A DNA stretch of 64,000 nt from Enchytraeus crypticus (lineage: Eukaryota > Annelida > Clitellata > Enchytraeida > Enchytraeidae). Every line of letters starts with the position of its first letter. The first letter of the stretch is position 1. The stretch is taken from positions 1 through 64,000 of the forward strand of contig CAJHZI010000518.1 of NCBI GenBank assembly GCA_905160935.1, written 5' to 3'. Positions 52,901 to 60,382 of the stretch are shown here, piece by piece. The position numbers were made by a program, and so were the translations under genes. The notes below the pieces were generated by a model, which worked only from the letters and a program-made list of their open reading frames with translations, did no database searches and was not told the DNA's origin.

Positions 52901-55016
52901 ATCATTTCTGGGGAAGATCCTTCTGTCTGTGACACATGCACAAAGCCTAGCGCAGTTGAGCACTTCATAGCATCCTGCACACTATACGACCACCAGCATC
53001 AAACTCACTATAACTATAACAATATACAACATTTTCAACTCAGTCTCTAGCCACAACATCATAAATGTTATCAAGGTTATCGGTCTATAGGACAAAATAT
53101 AATCCCAAATATAAATAACATCAAGGCATGGCCATAAGATAGCCCGTCACGGTACTGAGCGGGCCGTAAAGAACCGAAACAAACAAACAGAACAGTAGAG
53201 TAGATAGATGTAATATGATACTGAAACAGTTTTATGGATTGACTACAATTTAAGGTTCCTTACTAGCATTGCATGAAGTTAATTAATCTTCATGCAATTG
53301 ATTATGAAGATTAGTTTCAGAACGAGTAGTATTAAAGCATGGTAACCAATTATGCTGTTGATTTCAGTAAATTATTACTATAAAGGTTTTTGTGTTTATT
53401 TGCCATCTCCTAAAGTTCATGAATTTTAATAATTTATGTTGTTTCTGTACTGTTGTAAGTATTGGATTACAGGTAAATATTTGCTAGTCTTCTTTTAAAT
53501 GCTCCTGTAACTAATTTTGTGCCATTCTAATAGTTTTTGAAAGTGTGGCATTCCATAATTTGACACACTATTTTACGTGTAAACTAATTTGTAAAATGAT
53601 GATAATGATGACGTTTCAAGTACTGAGCTGCTGATTCAATCATTAATTTTATTTAGGTGAGTTTTCTGCGTAGACATTCTAAAATAATATGTTAAATAAC
53701 ATATGTAAGAAAACGTAAAGTGGGTTAGTTGAGTATTACGATGTGAGTGGTGTTTGTAGGCTTTCTGCCGCTTTGATGACTACAACTGGGACTGGTCGCT
53801 TCACTACATTGGCATGTCCTGCATACCCAATAAACTACGGGTCATGGTTATGAAGTCTCCCAGAATCTACCACATCGGGGAATGGTGAGCATACACAATG
53901 TTTATAAAAAATACTTGCATTTGTGCTAAGTGAGTGCAGCTTTCATATAATTACAATGATTTGTTAAGCCTTTTATGCTTATTTTATTATGCTTGAGCAA
54001 ATTTGATTTAGGCTAATACATTTATTTAATTTGTTGTGCTTCGAATAGAGTATGACCGTCTATTGTATGCACTTAATAAACCTTTGATGATACCATGCGC
54101 TGTTGTACTACTGCTGTTTTTTATTGACTGACCTGAGATTTAAACCTTGTAAACCTAGTTCGCTCTTAGTGTGCTATTTCTATTGCATAGCTTTAACCAT
54201 TACTCCATAACATAAGTGTACATTTTTAGTGTGTCGATCCAATACTCTTCATCAACTGCATTTTGTGCATTTCTGCAATGGTGGAACCTCTTCAACTCAC
54301 TCTAATGGCATAATGCGCTTGTTTGGGACTCGAAAATCTCTGATAGTCTTTCTAAGCGCACAAAATAACTGTAAAGTGTAGTTGATTCCCCATAGTTCCT
54401 TTAACAAGTCTTTACATCTCAACGAGCTTACAGTATCCAGTTCATCTGTGAATAAGAGATATATCTGTTGTATTTCACGTATATAGCTCAAAAAGAGGCT
54501 AAAGCCTTTATAAATGTCTGTTTCATCCCTCAGACAGATATGAGTCGCAGGTGTTCCCAGCATTTAAACCCCACTGTTTCGTATTCAGAAGGACCAATGT
54601 TAAAAGCAATGCTGGTAAACCTAAGGTTAACATCAGTTTCCTTGTTTGAAAGCGATGTCAGTGACGGGTGAGCCAAGGACTTGAACCCCGCACATACTGA
54701 TCTGCAGTCGAGTATCTGACTGACGTCGCCACTGGCTCCAGCCAAGTTCATGTTGCATCATTTCCTAACCTAAGTAATCTTTGCATTGTTGTACAGTGGC
54801 CTGCACGCCAAGGGGAAGAACTGCAACCCGGCAGACAGGGTGGAGCACATCGAGGCTCTGCTGCAGGACAACGCCCAGTCTCTCTTCCCTCAGAGCCTCG
54901 TCGTGGGGGGCTATCCCAACGCCCCCCGGCGTGTTCCTAAACCTAATGGCGGCTGGGGGGACCTGAGAGACCACGAGTTGTGCATCAGTCACATGACCCC
55001 CCAGTCCCATAGCTAA
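30983..55016 (+). CDS. MGAT2: Alpha-1,6-mannosyl-glycoprotein 2-beta-N-acetylglucosaminyltransferase (GlcNAc-transferase II)
   Basis: Nine exons join in phase to a 473-residue protein (human 447): 30983-31420, 37001-37144, 43720-43817, 46973-47072, 48224-48354, 50069-50144, 51361-51450, 53760-53884, 54797-55016. The enzyme adds GlcNAc in beta-1,2 linkage to the alpha-1,6 mannose of N-glycans in the Golgi, committing them to complex type. A type II signal anchor spans residues 9-29. The GT16 catalytic region starts near [23 protein letters not shown] 282-284 is the metal/nucleotide-binding triad, and DDYNWDW 365-371 and [12 protein letters not shown] are family signatures. All ten cysteines that pair in the human enzyme have counterparts (193, 219, 306, 309, 357, 362, 380, 401, 410, 463). 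The luminal part carries several N-glycosylation sequons. Introns 3 and 4 are bordered by exon-derived minisatellites. Confidence 0.96.
31450..32715. repeat. Minisatellite in MGAT2 intron 1, ~35-bp unit, ~30 copies
   Basis: The unit is GATCAGTAGGGGTGCTTGGT followed by TAGGTGTTCTAATAC. The first units instead carry CACTGCAGGTCAGTAGGGGT, so each has a donor-like CAG/GTCAGT. Two units enclose a ~95-bp LINE 3'-end fragment (31585-31680 and 31755-31850) that was co-duplicated. Confidence 0.93.
31585..31680 (+). mobile_element. LINE 3' end trapped in minisatellite (copy 1; copy 2 at 31755-31850)
   Basis: Encodes [20 protein letters not shown] followed by HGT and a stop, a typical C-terminus of RTE/CR1-type RT proteins. 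The second copy differs at a few positions (for example [16 protein letters not shown]). Confidence 0.65.
32795..33000. repeat. Minisatellite, ~33-bp unit, ~6 copies
   Basis: Units of GAATAATCACTATCTAGAGC followed by AGAATAAGCGTATA. Confidence 0.9.
33535..33655 (+). mobile_element. tRNA-derived SINE, family-1-like
   Basis: A-box-like GCCGGCTTAGTGGTGGTCGG, B box CTGGGTTTAAATCCTG, and a body ending AAATTTAACGTTAAGCT. Diverged from family 1 but in the same order. Confidence 0.7.
33905..34030 (-). mobile_element. 5'-truncated LINE 3' end
   Basis: CACTGCCTACTGGCAGGTCC and CTCCACTCATCTCTATCTTC match the minus-strand LINE 3' end, bounded by CTCTCTT. Confidence 0.85.
34050..34190 (-). mobile_element. 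LINE 5' fragment
   Basis: Shares GATATACCATTATT, CTTTTGACGAGGTGAGCCCC and TGCCTTCCTC with 3045-3110 of the left-end LINE. With the 3' tail just upstream, the two ends lie side by side without the coding part. Confidence 0.65.
34878..34980 (+). mobile_element. tRNA-like SINE head
   Basis: TGGCGCACGCACTGATAGAG resembles an A box and GGTCGCGAGTTCGGGACTGC a damaged B box. There is no clean acceptor stem, so it is not called a tRNA gene. Confidence 0.4.
35295..35605 (+). mobile_element. 5S rRNA-derived SINE (SINE3 type)
   Basis: Head: ATCGAAGTTAAGCTACGCCG, CAGTTAGTACTTTGTGAGTG and ATCACCTTGGATGACCGAGT follow 5S rRNA. The body has GATGCGCCACCAAAAGG and GTGCTTCCTGACTCAGTGTG as in the 12655-12957 copy. 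Confidence 0.9.
35738..35830 (+). mobile_element. tRNA-like SINE head
   Basis: ATGGCGTAACGGTTAGAGTG (A box) and GGCCTGGATTCAAACGC (B box) at tRNA spacing. The acceptor stem does not pair, and an A-rich tail follows. Confidence 0.5.
36556..36770 (+). mobile_element. GATGAT-tailed dispersed repeat
   Basis: ACGTCAGAAAGGGCATTCGG, then TCAATTCGTATCCCGACGTA and a GGGAAGATGATGATGATG end. The first ~60 bp of the family are missing. Confidence 0.85.
37001..37144 (+). CDS. MGAT2: MGAT2 exon 2
   Basis: Residues 147-194, [18 protein letters not shown] through [13 protein letters not shown] to DFCL. Acceptor CTGTGCTCAG, donor CTA/GTACGA, phase 0 at both ends. It has the nucleotide-sugar-binding VHNR and FSHDF motifs of GT16. 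Confidence 0.95.
37440..37605 (-). mobile_element. tRNA-derived SINE, family 1
   Basis: Minus strand: GGAGCCAGTGGAGAAGTCGG, GCGGGTTCAAATCCTGGGCT, TCGAGTGAGGAAACTGACGT. One of the best family-1 copies. Confidence 0.88.
38350..38485 (+). mobile_element. SINE family 1, degraded
   Basis: CCAGTGGCTAGTTGACATTT, GGTTTAAAATCTATCTGGTTC and TGTCACTGACGAGC followed by AAACTGACGCTAAACTT keep the family-1 order. Confidence 0.55.
39760..40478. repeat. Minisatellite (CAGACATCAGCAGACACGAG)n
   Basis: A 20-bp unit made of two related decamers, about 35 copies, with TAATCATCAG variants forming a higher-order pattern. A 101-codon open frame (40-residue Gln/Thr/Arg periodicity) is a by-product of the repeat. 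Confidence 0.95.
40606..40755 (-). mobile_element. Degraded LINE 3' end with (CT)n tail
   Basis: A (CT)n run is followed by CATAGCATATAACTCCTTCA and ATTTTTCTCGTCATATCAAC, diverged from the LINE 3' end but collinear with it. Confidence 0.65.
40942..41218. repeat. Minisatellite, 18-bp unit, ~15 copies
   Basis: TCACTGATCGTCCCAGTC with CCC/CAC variants. The unit is a multiple of three, so the minus strand stays open as a T/I/S/E/T/G repeat. No other evidence of coding. Confidence 0.93.
41555..41725 (-). mobile_element. tRNA-derived SINE, family 1
   Basis: GTGACGGGCGAGCCCAGGAT and CCGCGGTCGGATATCTTACC match the family. The 5' end forms a 15-bp inverted repeat (CTTACCGACATCGCC with its complement). 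Confidence 0.85.
43560..43719 (+). repeat. Minisatellite derived from the MGAT2 exon 3 acceptor, ~37-bp unit, 4 copies
   Basis: Units contain TGTTTATTAGGTCATGAAGG. The real acceptor TGTTTATTAG/GTCATGCAG is the last unit, so the array is a run of acceptor copies leading straight into the exon. Confidence 0.9.
43720..43817 (+). CDS. MGAT2: MGAT2 exon 3
   Basis: It begins at TTTATTAG/GTCATGCAG, giving [15 protein letters not shown], which aligns with VLQVFFPFSIQLYPN of the human enzyme. This fixes the acceptor over the alternative CAG nine bases downstream. Donor GAACA/GTGAGT, phase 2. Confidence 0.93.
43896..44864 (-). mobile_element. Mariner-type element with long inverted repeats
   Basis: CAGGGTG at 43921 follows TA. 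The left arm (to about 44110) is complementary to 44660-44864, for example CAAAAAGTTTGAATATCTCA and TGGATGAAAATTGGCCACC. The right tip is diverged. The centre carries a minus-strand transposase remnant. It sits in MGAT2 intron 3. Confidence 0.85.
44204..44563 (-). pseudogene. Mariner transposase C-terminal remnant
   Basis: [19 protein letters not shown] is the third catalytic block of mariner transposases (usual WPPNSPDLNPLD). It is followed by [16 protein letters not shown]. The first catalytic blocks are absent. Same subfamily as 4411-4623. Confidence 0.85.
44910..44955 (+). other. ACTAGCTGACCCAGCGAAC motif
   Basis: A sequence that I associate with the terminus of dispersed repeats in invertebrates. 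I cannot assign it to a superfamily from this window. Confidence 0.3.
45071..45235. repeat. C-rich tract, G-quadruplex-capable on minus strand
   Basis: Runs of 4-6 C separated by short loops (45071-45110), then a C13 run near 45200. The minus strand has four G-runs with loops of 2-7 nt. Confidence 0.8.
45968..46755 (+). repeat. Minisatellite derived from MGAT2 exon 4, 22-bp unit, ~30 copies
   Basis: Unit GGCCATGCTGATGGGTTG plus TCAG. It matches the first 22 bases of exon 4 (46973-46994) at 21 positions. It is interrupted by a CT-rich insertion (46496-46636). Confidence 0.95.
46496..46636. mobile_element. CT-rich dispersed repeat inserted in the minisatellite
   Basis: TATTAACTGATTAAAA, CTTTGTAATCTTTCTG and a (CT)n run. 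The same leader plus (CT)n is at 49785-49910, so it is a dispersed unit. Confidence 0.65.
46785..46930 (+). mobile_element. LINE 3' tail fragment
   Basis: GGATTTTAGAATTTGCACCA and TCATTGATGACTGTAGCAC match 25615-25755. It separates the minisatellite from exon 4. Confidence 0.75.
46973..47072 (+). CDS. MGAT2: MGAT2 exon 4
   Basis: Acceptor TGTTTTGTTAG, entry phase 2. Encodes [20 protein letters not shown] and [14 protein letters not shown], donor AAG/GTGAGT. Its first 22 bases are the unit of the upstream minisatellite. Confidence 0.95.
47647..47882. repeat. Long (AT)n microsatellite
   Basis: About 230 bp of TA dinucleotides with few interruptions, in MGAT2 intron 4. Tyr/Ile-repeat open frames here are artefacts. 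Confidence 0.95.
48025..48195. repeat. Degenerate tandem repeat before MGAT2 exon 5
   Basis: Recurring ATGAACACAGGTACTAAACG and ATGCTAGTACTAC blocks with variable spacing, ending ~30 bp before exon 5. Confidence 0.75.
48224..48354 (+). CDS. MGAT2: MGAT2 exon 5: EED metal-binding motif
   Basis: Encodes [18 protein letters not shown], then [13 protein letters not shown] with the EED triad. Acceptor TTGTTATGCAG, donor CGAG/GTTTGT, phase 2. Confidence 0.96.
48690..48732 (+). mobile_element. GATGAT-tailed repeat, terminal fragment
   Basis: Only the last ~40 bp are present (AAACTGGTATTCAAGATAGG then ATGATGAT). Confidence 0.6.
49785..49910. repeat. (CT)n tract with dispersed leader
   Basis: Same leader as 46496 (ATTAACTGATTAAAAGAG, TATCTTTGTAATCTTT), then about 35 CT units. 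Confidence 0.8.
50069..50144 (+). CDS. MGAT2: MGAT2 exon 6
   Basis: Encodes [20 protein letters not shown] and GSNSPK. The C-x-x-C pair (306/309) corresponds to a human disulfide. Acceptor TGTGTTACAG, donor AAG/GTTTGA. Confidence 0.95.
50200..50315 (+). mobile_element. SINE family 1, degraded
   Basis: CTGACTGCGGATCAATAGGT, GCAGGGTTCAACCCGGTGCT and GGAAACTGATATAAAC keep the family order. In MGAT2 intron 6. Confidence 0.75.
51361..51450 (+). CDS. MGAT2: MGAT2 exon 7
   Basis: Encodes [18 protein letters not shown] and [16 protein letters not shown] is conserved in GT16. Phase 0 at both ends. Confidence 0.95.
51755..51985 (+). mobile_element. LINE 3' end with coding remnant (RTE/CFDP2-like family)
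   Basis: Encodes [20 protein letters not shown] and [12 protein letters not shown], then the non-coding 3' end TACCATGGACCTGCCTGTAG. It begins exactly where the left-end LINE leaves the window, and links the short tail copies to that family. Confidence 0.9.
52240..52480 (-). mobile_element. LINE 3' end (CR1/jockey-like), minus strand
   Basis: Encodes [20 protein letters not shown] and [14 protein letters not shown], the usual C-terminus of CR1/jockey RT proteins, then leaves the frame near 52245. Confidence 0.8.
52640..53180 (+). mobile_element. LINE C-terminal region of the RNase-H-bearing type
   Basis: [19 protein letters not shown] and, in another frame, [17 protein letters not shown] followed by IASCTLYD are the RLRIGHT...C-x2-C...H-x4-C signature that follows RT/RNase H in I/R1/jockey-group LINEs. 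Frames are broken. The 3' tail ends around AAAGAACCGAAACAAACAAAC. Confidence 0.8.
53596..53690 (+). repeat. Dispersed ~95-bp repeat, copy 1
   Basis: ATGATGACGTTTCAAGTACTG, ATTTTATTTAGGTGAGTTTT and TAGACATTCTAAAATAATA. Copy 2 is at 56138-56232, 2.5 kb downstream in the same orientation. Confidence 0.85.
53760..53884 (+). CDS. MGAT2: MGAT2 exon 8: DDYNWDW signature
   Basis: Encodes [19 protein letters not shown], the region that holds the proposed catalytic Asp in the human structure, and PRIYHIGEC. Acceptor GGTGTTTGTAG, donor AATG/GTGAGC, phase 2. Confidence 0.96.
54595..54745 (-). mobile_element. tRNA-derived SINE, family 1
   Basis: Minus strand GGAGCCAGTGGCGACGTCAG, CGGGGTTCAAGTCCTTGGCT and GTTAACCTTAGGTTTACC. 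In MGAT2 intron 8, 50 bp before exon 9. Confidence 0.87.
54797..55016 (+). CDS. MGAT2: MGAT2 exon 9: C-terminus
   Basis: Encodes [20 protein letters not shown] through [15 protein letters not shown] to a TAA stop. It is clearly more GC-rich at third positions than exons 2-8. It ends nine or so residues past the family-conserved HELC. Confidence 0.96.
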
Positions 55017-55640
55017 TTATTTCCTAGATACTGGTTTTATGTGCGAGTTATTTAGTTAATCGTGTCTGTTGTGCTGCCAGTTTTCCTGTTTTGTGTAGCT
55101 GTACCTGAGGCATGTTTTATACAAAATTAGCCACTGGCGTGTTTTTTATTGCTTGGACAGCCGATTCGATTTGTGTTGGTGCGCGATTTGAATTTCAGCC
55201 ACACCCTTCGATTTGATATCTGACACTTATTTTTTAAATCAGCATTTCTCTTTTTATCATAAAGTGTAAGGACCCGGCGTCCTTTCTATCATTCGAGCGA
55301 GACATTAGACACGGTTGTAGCAGGAGGAGCTTCGGGCTTAGGTTATGTTACTGTGTATAGGTTTTCCAATCGATACAAGTCCAGATTCTTGACAATATCT
55401 AGCTGTAGTTCATGAACCTTGTTTTTCTCTAGCTTTTAAGAACAGTTTGACCTATTTACTGTGTCTATTTTGAACAAGAATATCTGTTCACTAGAGCACT
55501 GGAGCACTGTAGTACAGTTTAATCTGTTCACTGTAGCTCAATAGAACAGGTTCATCTATAGCCATTGTAGAACAGTTTGATATGTTTGATGTTGCTCATC
55601 AGAACAGGTGGATCAGCTACTTTAGCTTTGCTTGGTCTTT
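55017..55640. other. MGAT2 3' UTR/flank
   Basis: Follows the TAA stop. No clear polyadenylation signal was picked out within the first 600 bp. The nearest AATAAA that I saw is at about 56337. Confidence 0.4.
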
Positions 55641-55649
55641 TTACTACAG

Positions 55650-55862
55650 CTACTTGTTTCAGGTTGATCTGTTTACTGTAGCTACTTGTATCAGGCTGAT
55701 CTGTTTATTGTAGCTACTTGTATCAGGCTGATCTGTTTACTGTAGCTACTTGTATCAGGCTGATCTGTTTACTGTAGCTACTTGTATCAGGCTGATCTGT
55801 TTACTGTAGCTACTTGTATCAGGCTGATCTGTTTACTGTAGCTACTTATATCAGGTTGATCC
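55650..55862. repeat. Minisatellite, 32-bp unit, ~6 copies
   Basis: Near-identical units of TGTTTACTGTAGCTACTTGT followed by ATCAGGCTGATC. Confidence 0.93.
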
Positions 55863-56137
55863 ACTGCAACTGTTAAAAACTGTTTGTCACTGCCGACGAT
55901 TTATTGTTCTTTATCTTTTCTTTCTGTCCGCTCTTCTGTCCAGTACTTTATGCTTATACATCGTAATACTCCAGAAAGAGGTCATTTTAATACGTCGTGG
56001 TATATGTGATATTTGTGACTGTTTCTCTGTTATGTATATGAAAATCACGTGGCATAGAAAGTACACACGTTGTGAAATTTATGTAGATTTTTAAAAAATT
56101 ATGTCATTTGTTTCAATATTTTTCAATGGAAGACGAT

Positions 56138-56232
56138 GATGATGATGATGACGTTTCAATTACTGAGTTGCTGACTCAAATCATTAATTTTATTTAGGTG
56201 AGTTTTCTGCATAGTCATTCTAGAATAATAAT
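56138..56232 (+). repeat. Dispersed ~95-bp repeat, copy 2
   Basis: See 53596-53690. About 90 percent identical by eye, preceded by a GATGAT run. Confidence 0.85.
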
Positions 56233-58435
56233 TGAAATATATTAATTTTTACAAGGAAATAATGATTGTATTCGCTTAGAAACAATAGAATCTGTTTCAA
56301 TGATAAAAGGATATTTTTATGAATATCAGAATATTAAATAAATATCAGAATACTCCAATCAATGCAGCAGGTAATATGCAATAGAGGGCATTTTGATGAA
56401 TAGCACAATACCCTCTATTGAAACTAATTGTACATTCGTCTATGCTAAATTTCAAATCATCTGAGAGGCAGTTGATGTTGTCTGAACTGCTGCTGATTTA
56501 TCAGTTCAAATATTTGCTCACTATGGAAGTTATTCGGAAATAGTTTGATTGCATTAGAAGCTTTTGTTTATATTTGGTATTGCTGGTCATCTTACAACAA
56601 CGACTACTGATGCCAACGAGTTGATAAGAGTTTTGATAAAATTTGATATGCTGGTTTTTTCTGCCTTGCCAATACATAGGCATGATCGGCTAGATTTTCA
56701 CTGGGCGTCAGTAATTGCGGGTTCAGATCCAGAGTTAGCGTGTCACTTGCATGTTTTCAATATCGGAACCTGACATTAAATTTAGATTTTGCTATTTATT
56801 CTTTAGATAACGATAAACTTACTCTATTTCTGTTCTTACCTATTTGTTTAAATATTATTTAAATATTAAAATGTATTGTATCATTAGCCATATACGTGAA
56901 ATTTTTGCAATGTGTTTGTATGACATTTAGATGAAGACATTTAACTAATGGGTCGAAGTTCGACACCTCTTAGTTTCCTTCAGTTTATTTTAATTTAGAC
57001 TCTAGGTGGAAAACTTAGCTAAGCCACTCTAAAAAGCTTATTGGAATGTAATTTAAATAATGAATCAATCGCAATTTATGTTATCTTTGATGAGAAGCTA
57101 GTTGTTCCTTATTTCCAACTATCTTTTTAAGAAGTAACTTGTTATGACGATTTGGTTAATAAATCATTAATACAAGTACTTTTCGAATGTCATCACTATG
57201 GTAGCTGCAATTTTAGTTAAACATATAGCAGCGTTATATTTGCTTGTGCTTATCATTAATTTGAATGTGTAAGGTTAATTTGGTTGTAGATAGGAATTCT
57301 GTAAATTGAATTATGACAATTGTGCACTGTTAATTGTGCACATGTTCACATAAGTGTTGAAAAACCTGCGTCCACGTGTCGTTTATATTGAGAAATTTCC
57401 AATTCATAATATGCTTTGTTTATAATGTATATTTGTTAATTAACTAAATTAATCAATTAACTACTAGTTCACGAATGTAATGAATGTTGACTGTTTGAAG
57501 CAAGGATTTAATATACTAGAAATCGTGTTTCAATTTGCTCTGGGCTCTAGTTTGTTAATATATGTCAGATACGCGCTCTAAATGTGATCGTTATCGAATT
57601 CGGGTTAACGCATACGTATGTTTTACCCGTTGTATCTCCAACAACGAGTTTGATTTATTTTCTAATTTAATGGGTACATTTAAATTAAACTGATAATGGA
57701 GAAGAAAAATGATGAAAAACCACCTATGTAGTCACATTATCAAGCAAATGGCTTCTCACGTAAATGTGACAAAGGCTCCTGCGTGAGCAAGACTAGAGTA
57801 TAGAGAAGTAGTTACTGTTGTTTTCGGACCGGCCCTTCGCTGAGTTTAAAATTTCGTTGTAAACGGAAGTTGATGATGTTTTAGCGTATTATAACTGTAT
57901 CAGTAACTGTATCGTATGAGTATCCTATGAGTGTCATATGAGTCACTTTAAAATTGTGGCCGGCTTAAAATGAGCCATTGGCCTTGTGAAGTTGATGGAA
58001 TAAATTTCAGGTTTTACATTTTCAGGACTTGATTCTTTTAGCTCAACTGGTTTTGTAAGATTTCTTAAGATGAGTACATTGTCTTGTATTTGATCTAAAT
58101 GGGTAAAGGTTAAAATAAACTTTTACGTTTCTTAGTCATCGAAACTATATATGTATTACAGTAACCTAGTCAGCACGTAGTTTAAAGCTTAAATGTTGAA
58201 TTAGCTCAGTTATCTGCGGTAAGTGTATGTCGGTACATTTTAAGCGTACACGCGAACCAGTGTTAAACAAAATAAGCCAAGTGTTCAGCAATCGAGAAAA
58301 ACTTTGAAACAGATAAAATCAAGGAGTGTTATTGCGCGTCAGTCAATTTAAATTTTTTTCAAGGGAGAATTTTATAGTTGCTTCTTCTATGGTTGATATT
58401 TTTCATCCTTAGTGGACTAAAATACTTGCTGAGCT
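56233..58435. other. Intergenic AT-rich stretch
   Basis: No supported gene. A weak SINE-like B box (TTGCGGGTTCAGATCCAGAG) lies at 56716-56735. Confidence 0.5.
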
Positions 58436-58439
58436 AAGG

Positions 58440-58680
58440 TGTTGTTGTTGTTGACAGCGCTAAGATGTGGTTGTTATTGGCATCACTAAGATGAATTTGT
58501 TGTTGACTGAACTAAGATGGAATTATTGTTGACAACACTAAGATGGAGTTGTTGTTGACAACATTACGGTGAGTTGTTGTTAACAACGCTAAGATGGAGT
58601 TGTTGTTTGTTGTAGACAGCAGTAGGGTTGAGTTGCTATTGACAACAGTAAGATGAAGCTGTTTTAGAGAACACTAAGTT
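58440..58680. repeat. Degenerate minisatellite, ~25-bp unit
   Basis: Units of GTTGTTGTTGACAACACTAA followed by GATGGA, about nine copies with length variation. Confidence 0.8.
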
Positions 58681-58794
58681 TTTGTATGCAGGACAAAATT
58701 TCTATTTTTATTCTCTAAAATGATATATTTATGTATACACGTATATATATATATGTGTGTGTGTGTGTGCGTGTGTGTTTATACATATAAGGAA

Positions 58795-59147
58795 AGAAGA
58801 TATTGGAAATGTGGATATGGAGAAGAATGGAGAGGATTAGCTGGACTCAAAAGATTACATATGAGGAAGTTCTGGAGAGAGTTGGCACGATAGACAGTTG
58901 ATAAATGTGCTAAGTTGATAAATGTGCTAAAAAATAGGAAGAAGCGTTGGATAGGACACATCCTAAGGGGGAAAGTCTATTAAAATAGTTCATAGAAGGT
59001 AGAATGGAAGAAAATAGAGGCAGAGTGTGGCCGAGATTAGGTATGTTAGATGATTTAAAGACACTCATATGTAGACATGAAGAGGAAAGCGGAAGACAGA
59101 GAAGTGTGGAGGCGTTATGTACCATGGACCTGACAGTAGGCATTGCA

Positions 59148-59220
<73 letters not shown>
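58795..59220 (+). mobile_element. LINE 3' end with coding remnant and (AT)n tail
   Basis: Encodes [34 protein letters not shown] and GRVWPRLGMLDDLKT, the C-terminal region of the RTE/CFDP2-like family, then the conserved TACCATGGACCTGACAGTAG end. The tail here is (AT)n (59151-59220) and not (AG)n. Confidence 0.88.
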
Positions 59221-59223
<3 letters not shown>

Positions 59224-59336
59224 TAATAATTTACACTCCAATATCGAAAATAGATAAAGATCTTCGATTTTCTAAAAGGTATTTTTGTAATAATAATCTT
59301 AATCATTATAATCATTTTGACTAATTATAATAAAAA

Positions 59337-59362
59337 ACACGACAAATAATTATTTGTCGTGT
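59337..59362. repeat. Perfect 26-bp palindrome
   Basis: ACACGACAAATAA followed immediately by its exact reverse complement, no loop. Confidence 0.95.
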
Positions 59363-59399
59363 GGATTAAATCTCTTTTGATCCTTTTCTGTAAATGAAT

Positions 59400-60045
59400 G
59401 TCGAATCACTAACCCTAATATTTAATAATACCTACATATTTTAATAGGTTTCATTTTTAAAGGAAAGAAAGGAATGTAAACGTTAAGATTGCTGAGCCCC
59501 TGTGCCCGTGTACTGTCGCTGTTCGTGTGCGAGACTTGAACCGCCATTTTGTACATATCTGTAAACTGTGATGTATTCTTTTCAATCTTAATTAATTTCT
59601 GGGCAATCAGTAACATTGGGGTTAGTAATATTTAATCAATTTTCAGACTAGGCCAATTCCGGCTAATGACACTTACCTTAAATTTGTTAATCGTCTGTAA
59701 AAATTCACTAGTGGCAGTTATGTACATGTACCTCGATGCAAGTCTGTAATAATTCATTCTTAGAGGCAAGAATAATACTTGAATACTACCGTTGCTTGTA
59801 CATGTACTGATATAATTGGTCTTCATGCTAGTAATCTTTCTCGGATACATAGTTTCTAATTTCACTAATTATTGATATTTTGACAATTTTGTTATAATCG
59901 CTAATATTTCCTTTAATTTATTTCCTTGTTTATTTATTGAATTTGTCTTCATCTCCCAGCAATGACACTCGTTTTATCTTTAACGGATTCACATAACCTT
60001 TCGGGTTCACTTAACGTTTTGGCTGCTTGAAAGTAGACGACTCAA
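59400..60045. other. Intergenic, nothing recognised
   Basis: AT-rich, with only short frames lacking motifs. Confidence 0.5.
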
Positions 60046-60049
60046 ATAC

Positions 60050-60345
60050 CACTCCTACACTCTCTACCTGTACTTCTCTATTCTCTTGATCTCTACCACT
60101 CCTACTCTCTCTACCTGTACTTCTCTCCTCCTCTCCCTGAACTCCTACTCTCTTATCTCTACCTCTCCTACTGTCTCTAATTCGACCACTCCTACTATCT
60201 CCGCCTGTACATGTACCTCTCCTACTACCTCTGCATGTACATGTACCGTTCCTACTGTCTCTCTTCCTGTACCTGTATCACTCTTGCTATCTCTGCCTGT
60301 ACATGTATCATTCTTATTGTCTCTGCTTGTACCTCTATTGCTGAA
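60050..60345. repeat. Degenerate pyrimidine-rich tandem repeat
   Basis: Units of CTCCTACTATCTCTGCCTGT plus ACATGTACC, about nine copies. A Thr/Ser/Pro-rich open frame here follows from the repeat. Confidence 0.8.
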
Positions 60346-60346
60346 A

Positions 60347-60382
60347 GACAGATACAATAGTACATGTACTATTGTATCTGTC
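60347..60382. repeat. Perfect 36-bp palindrome
   Basis: GACAGATACAATAGTACA followed by its exact reverse complement. It begins at the end of the tandem repeat, whose GTACATGTAC core forms its centre. Confidence 0.95.
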
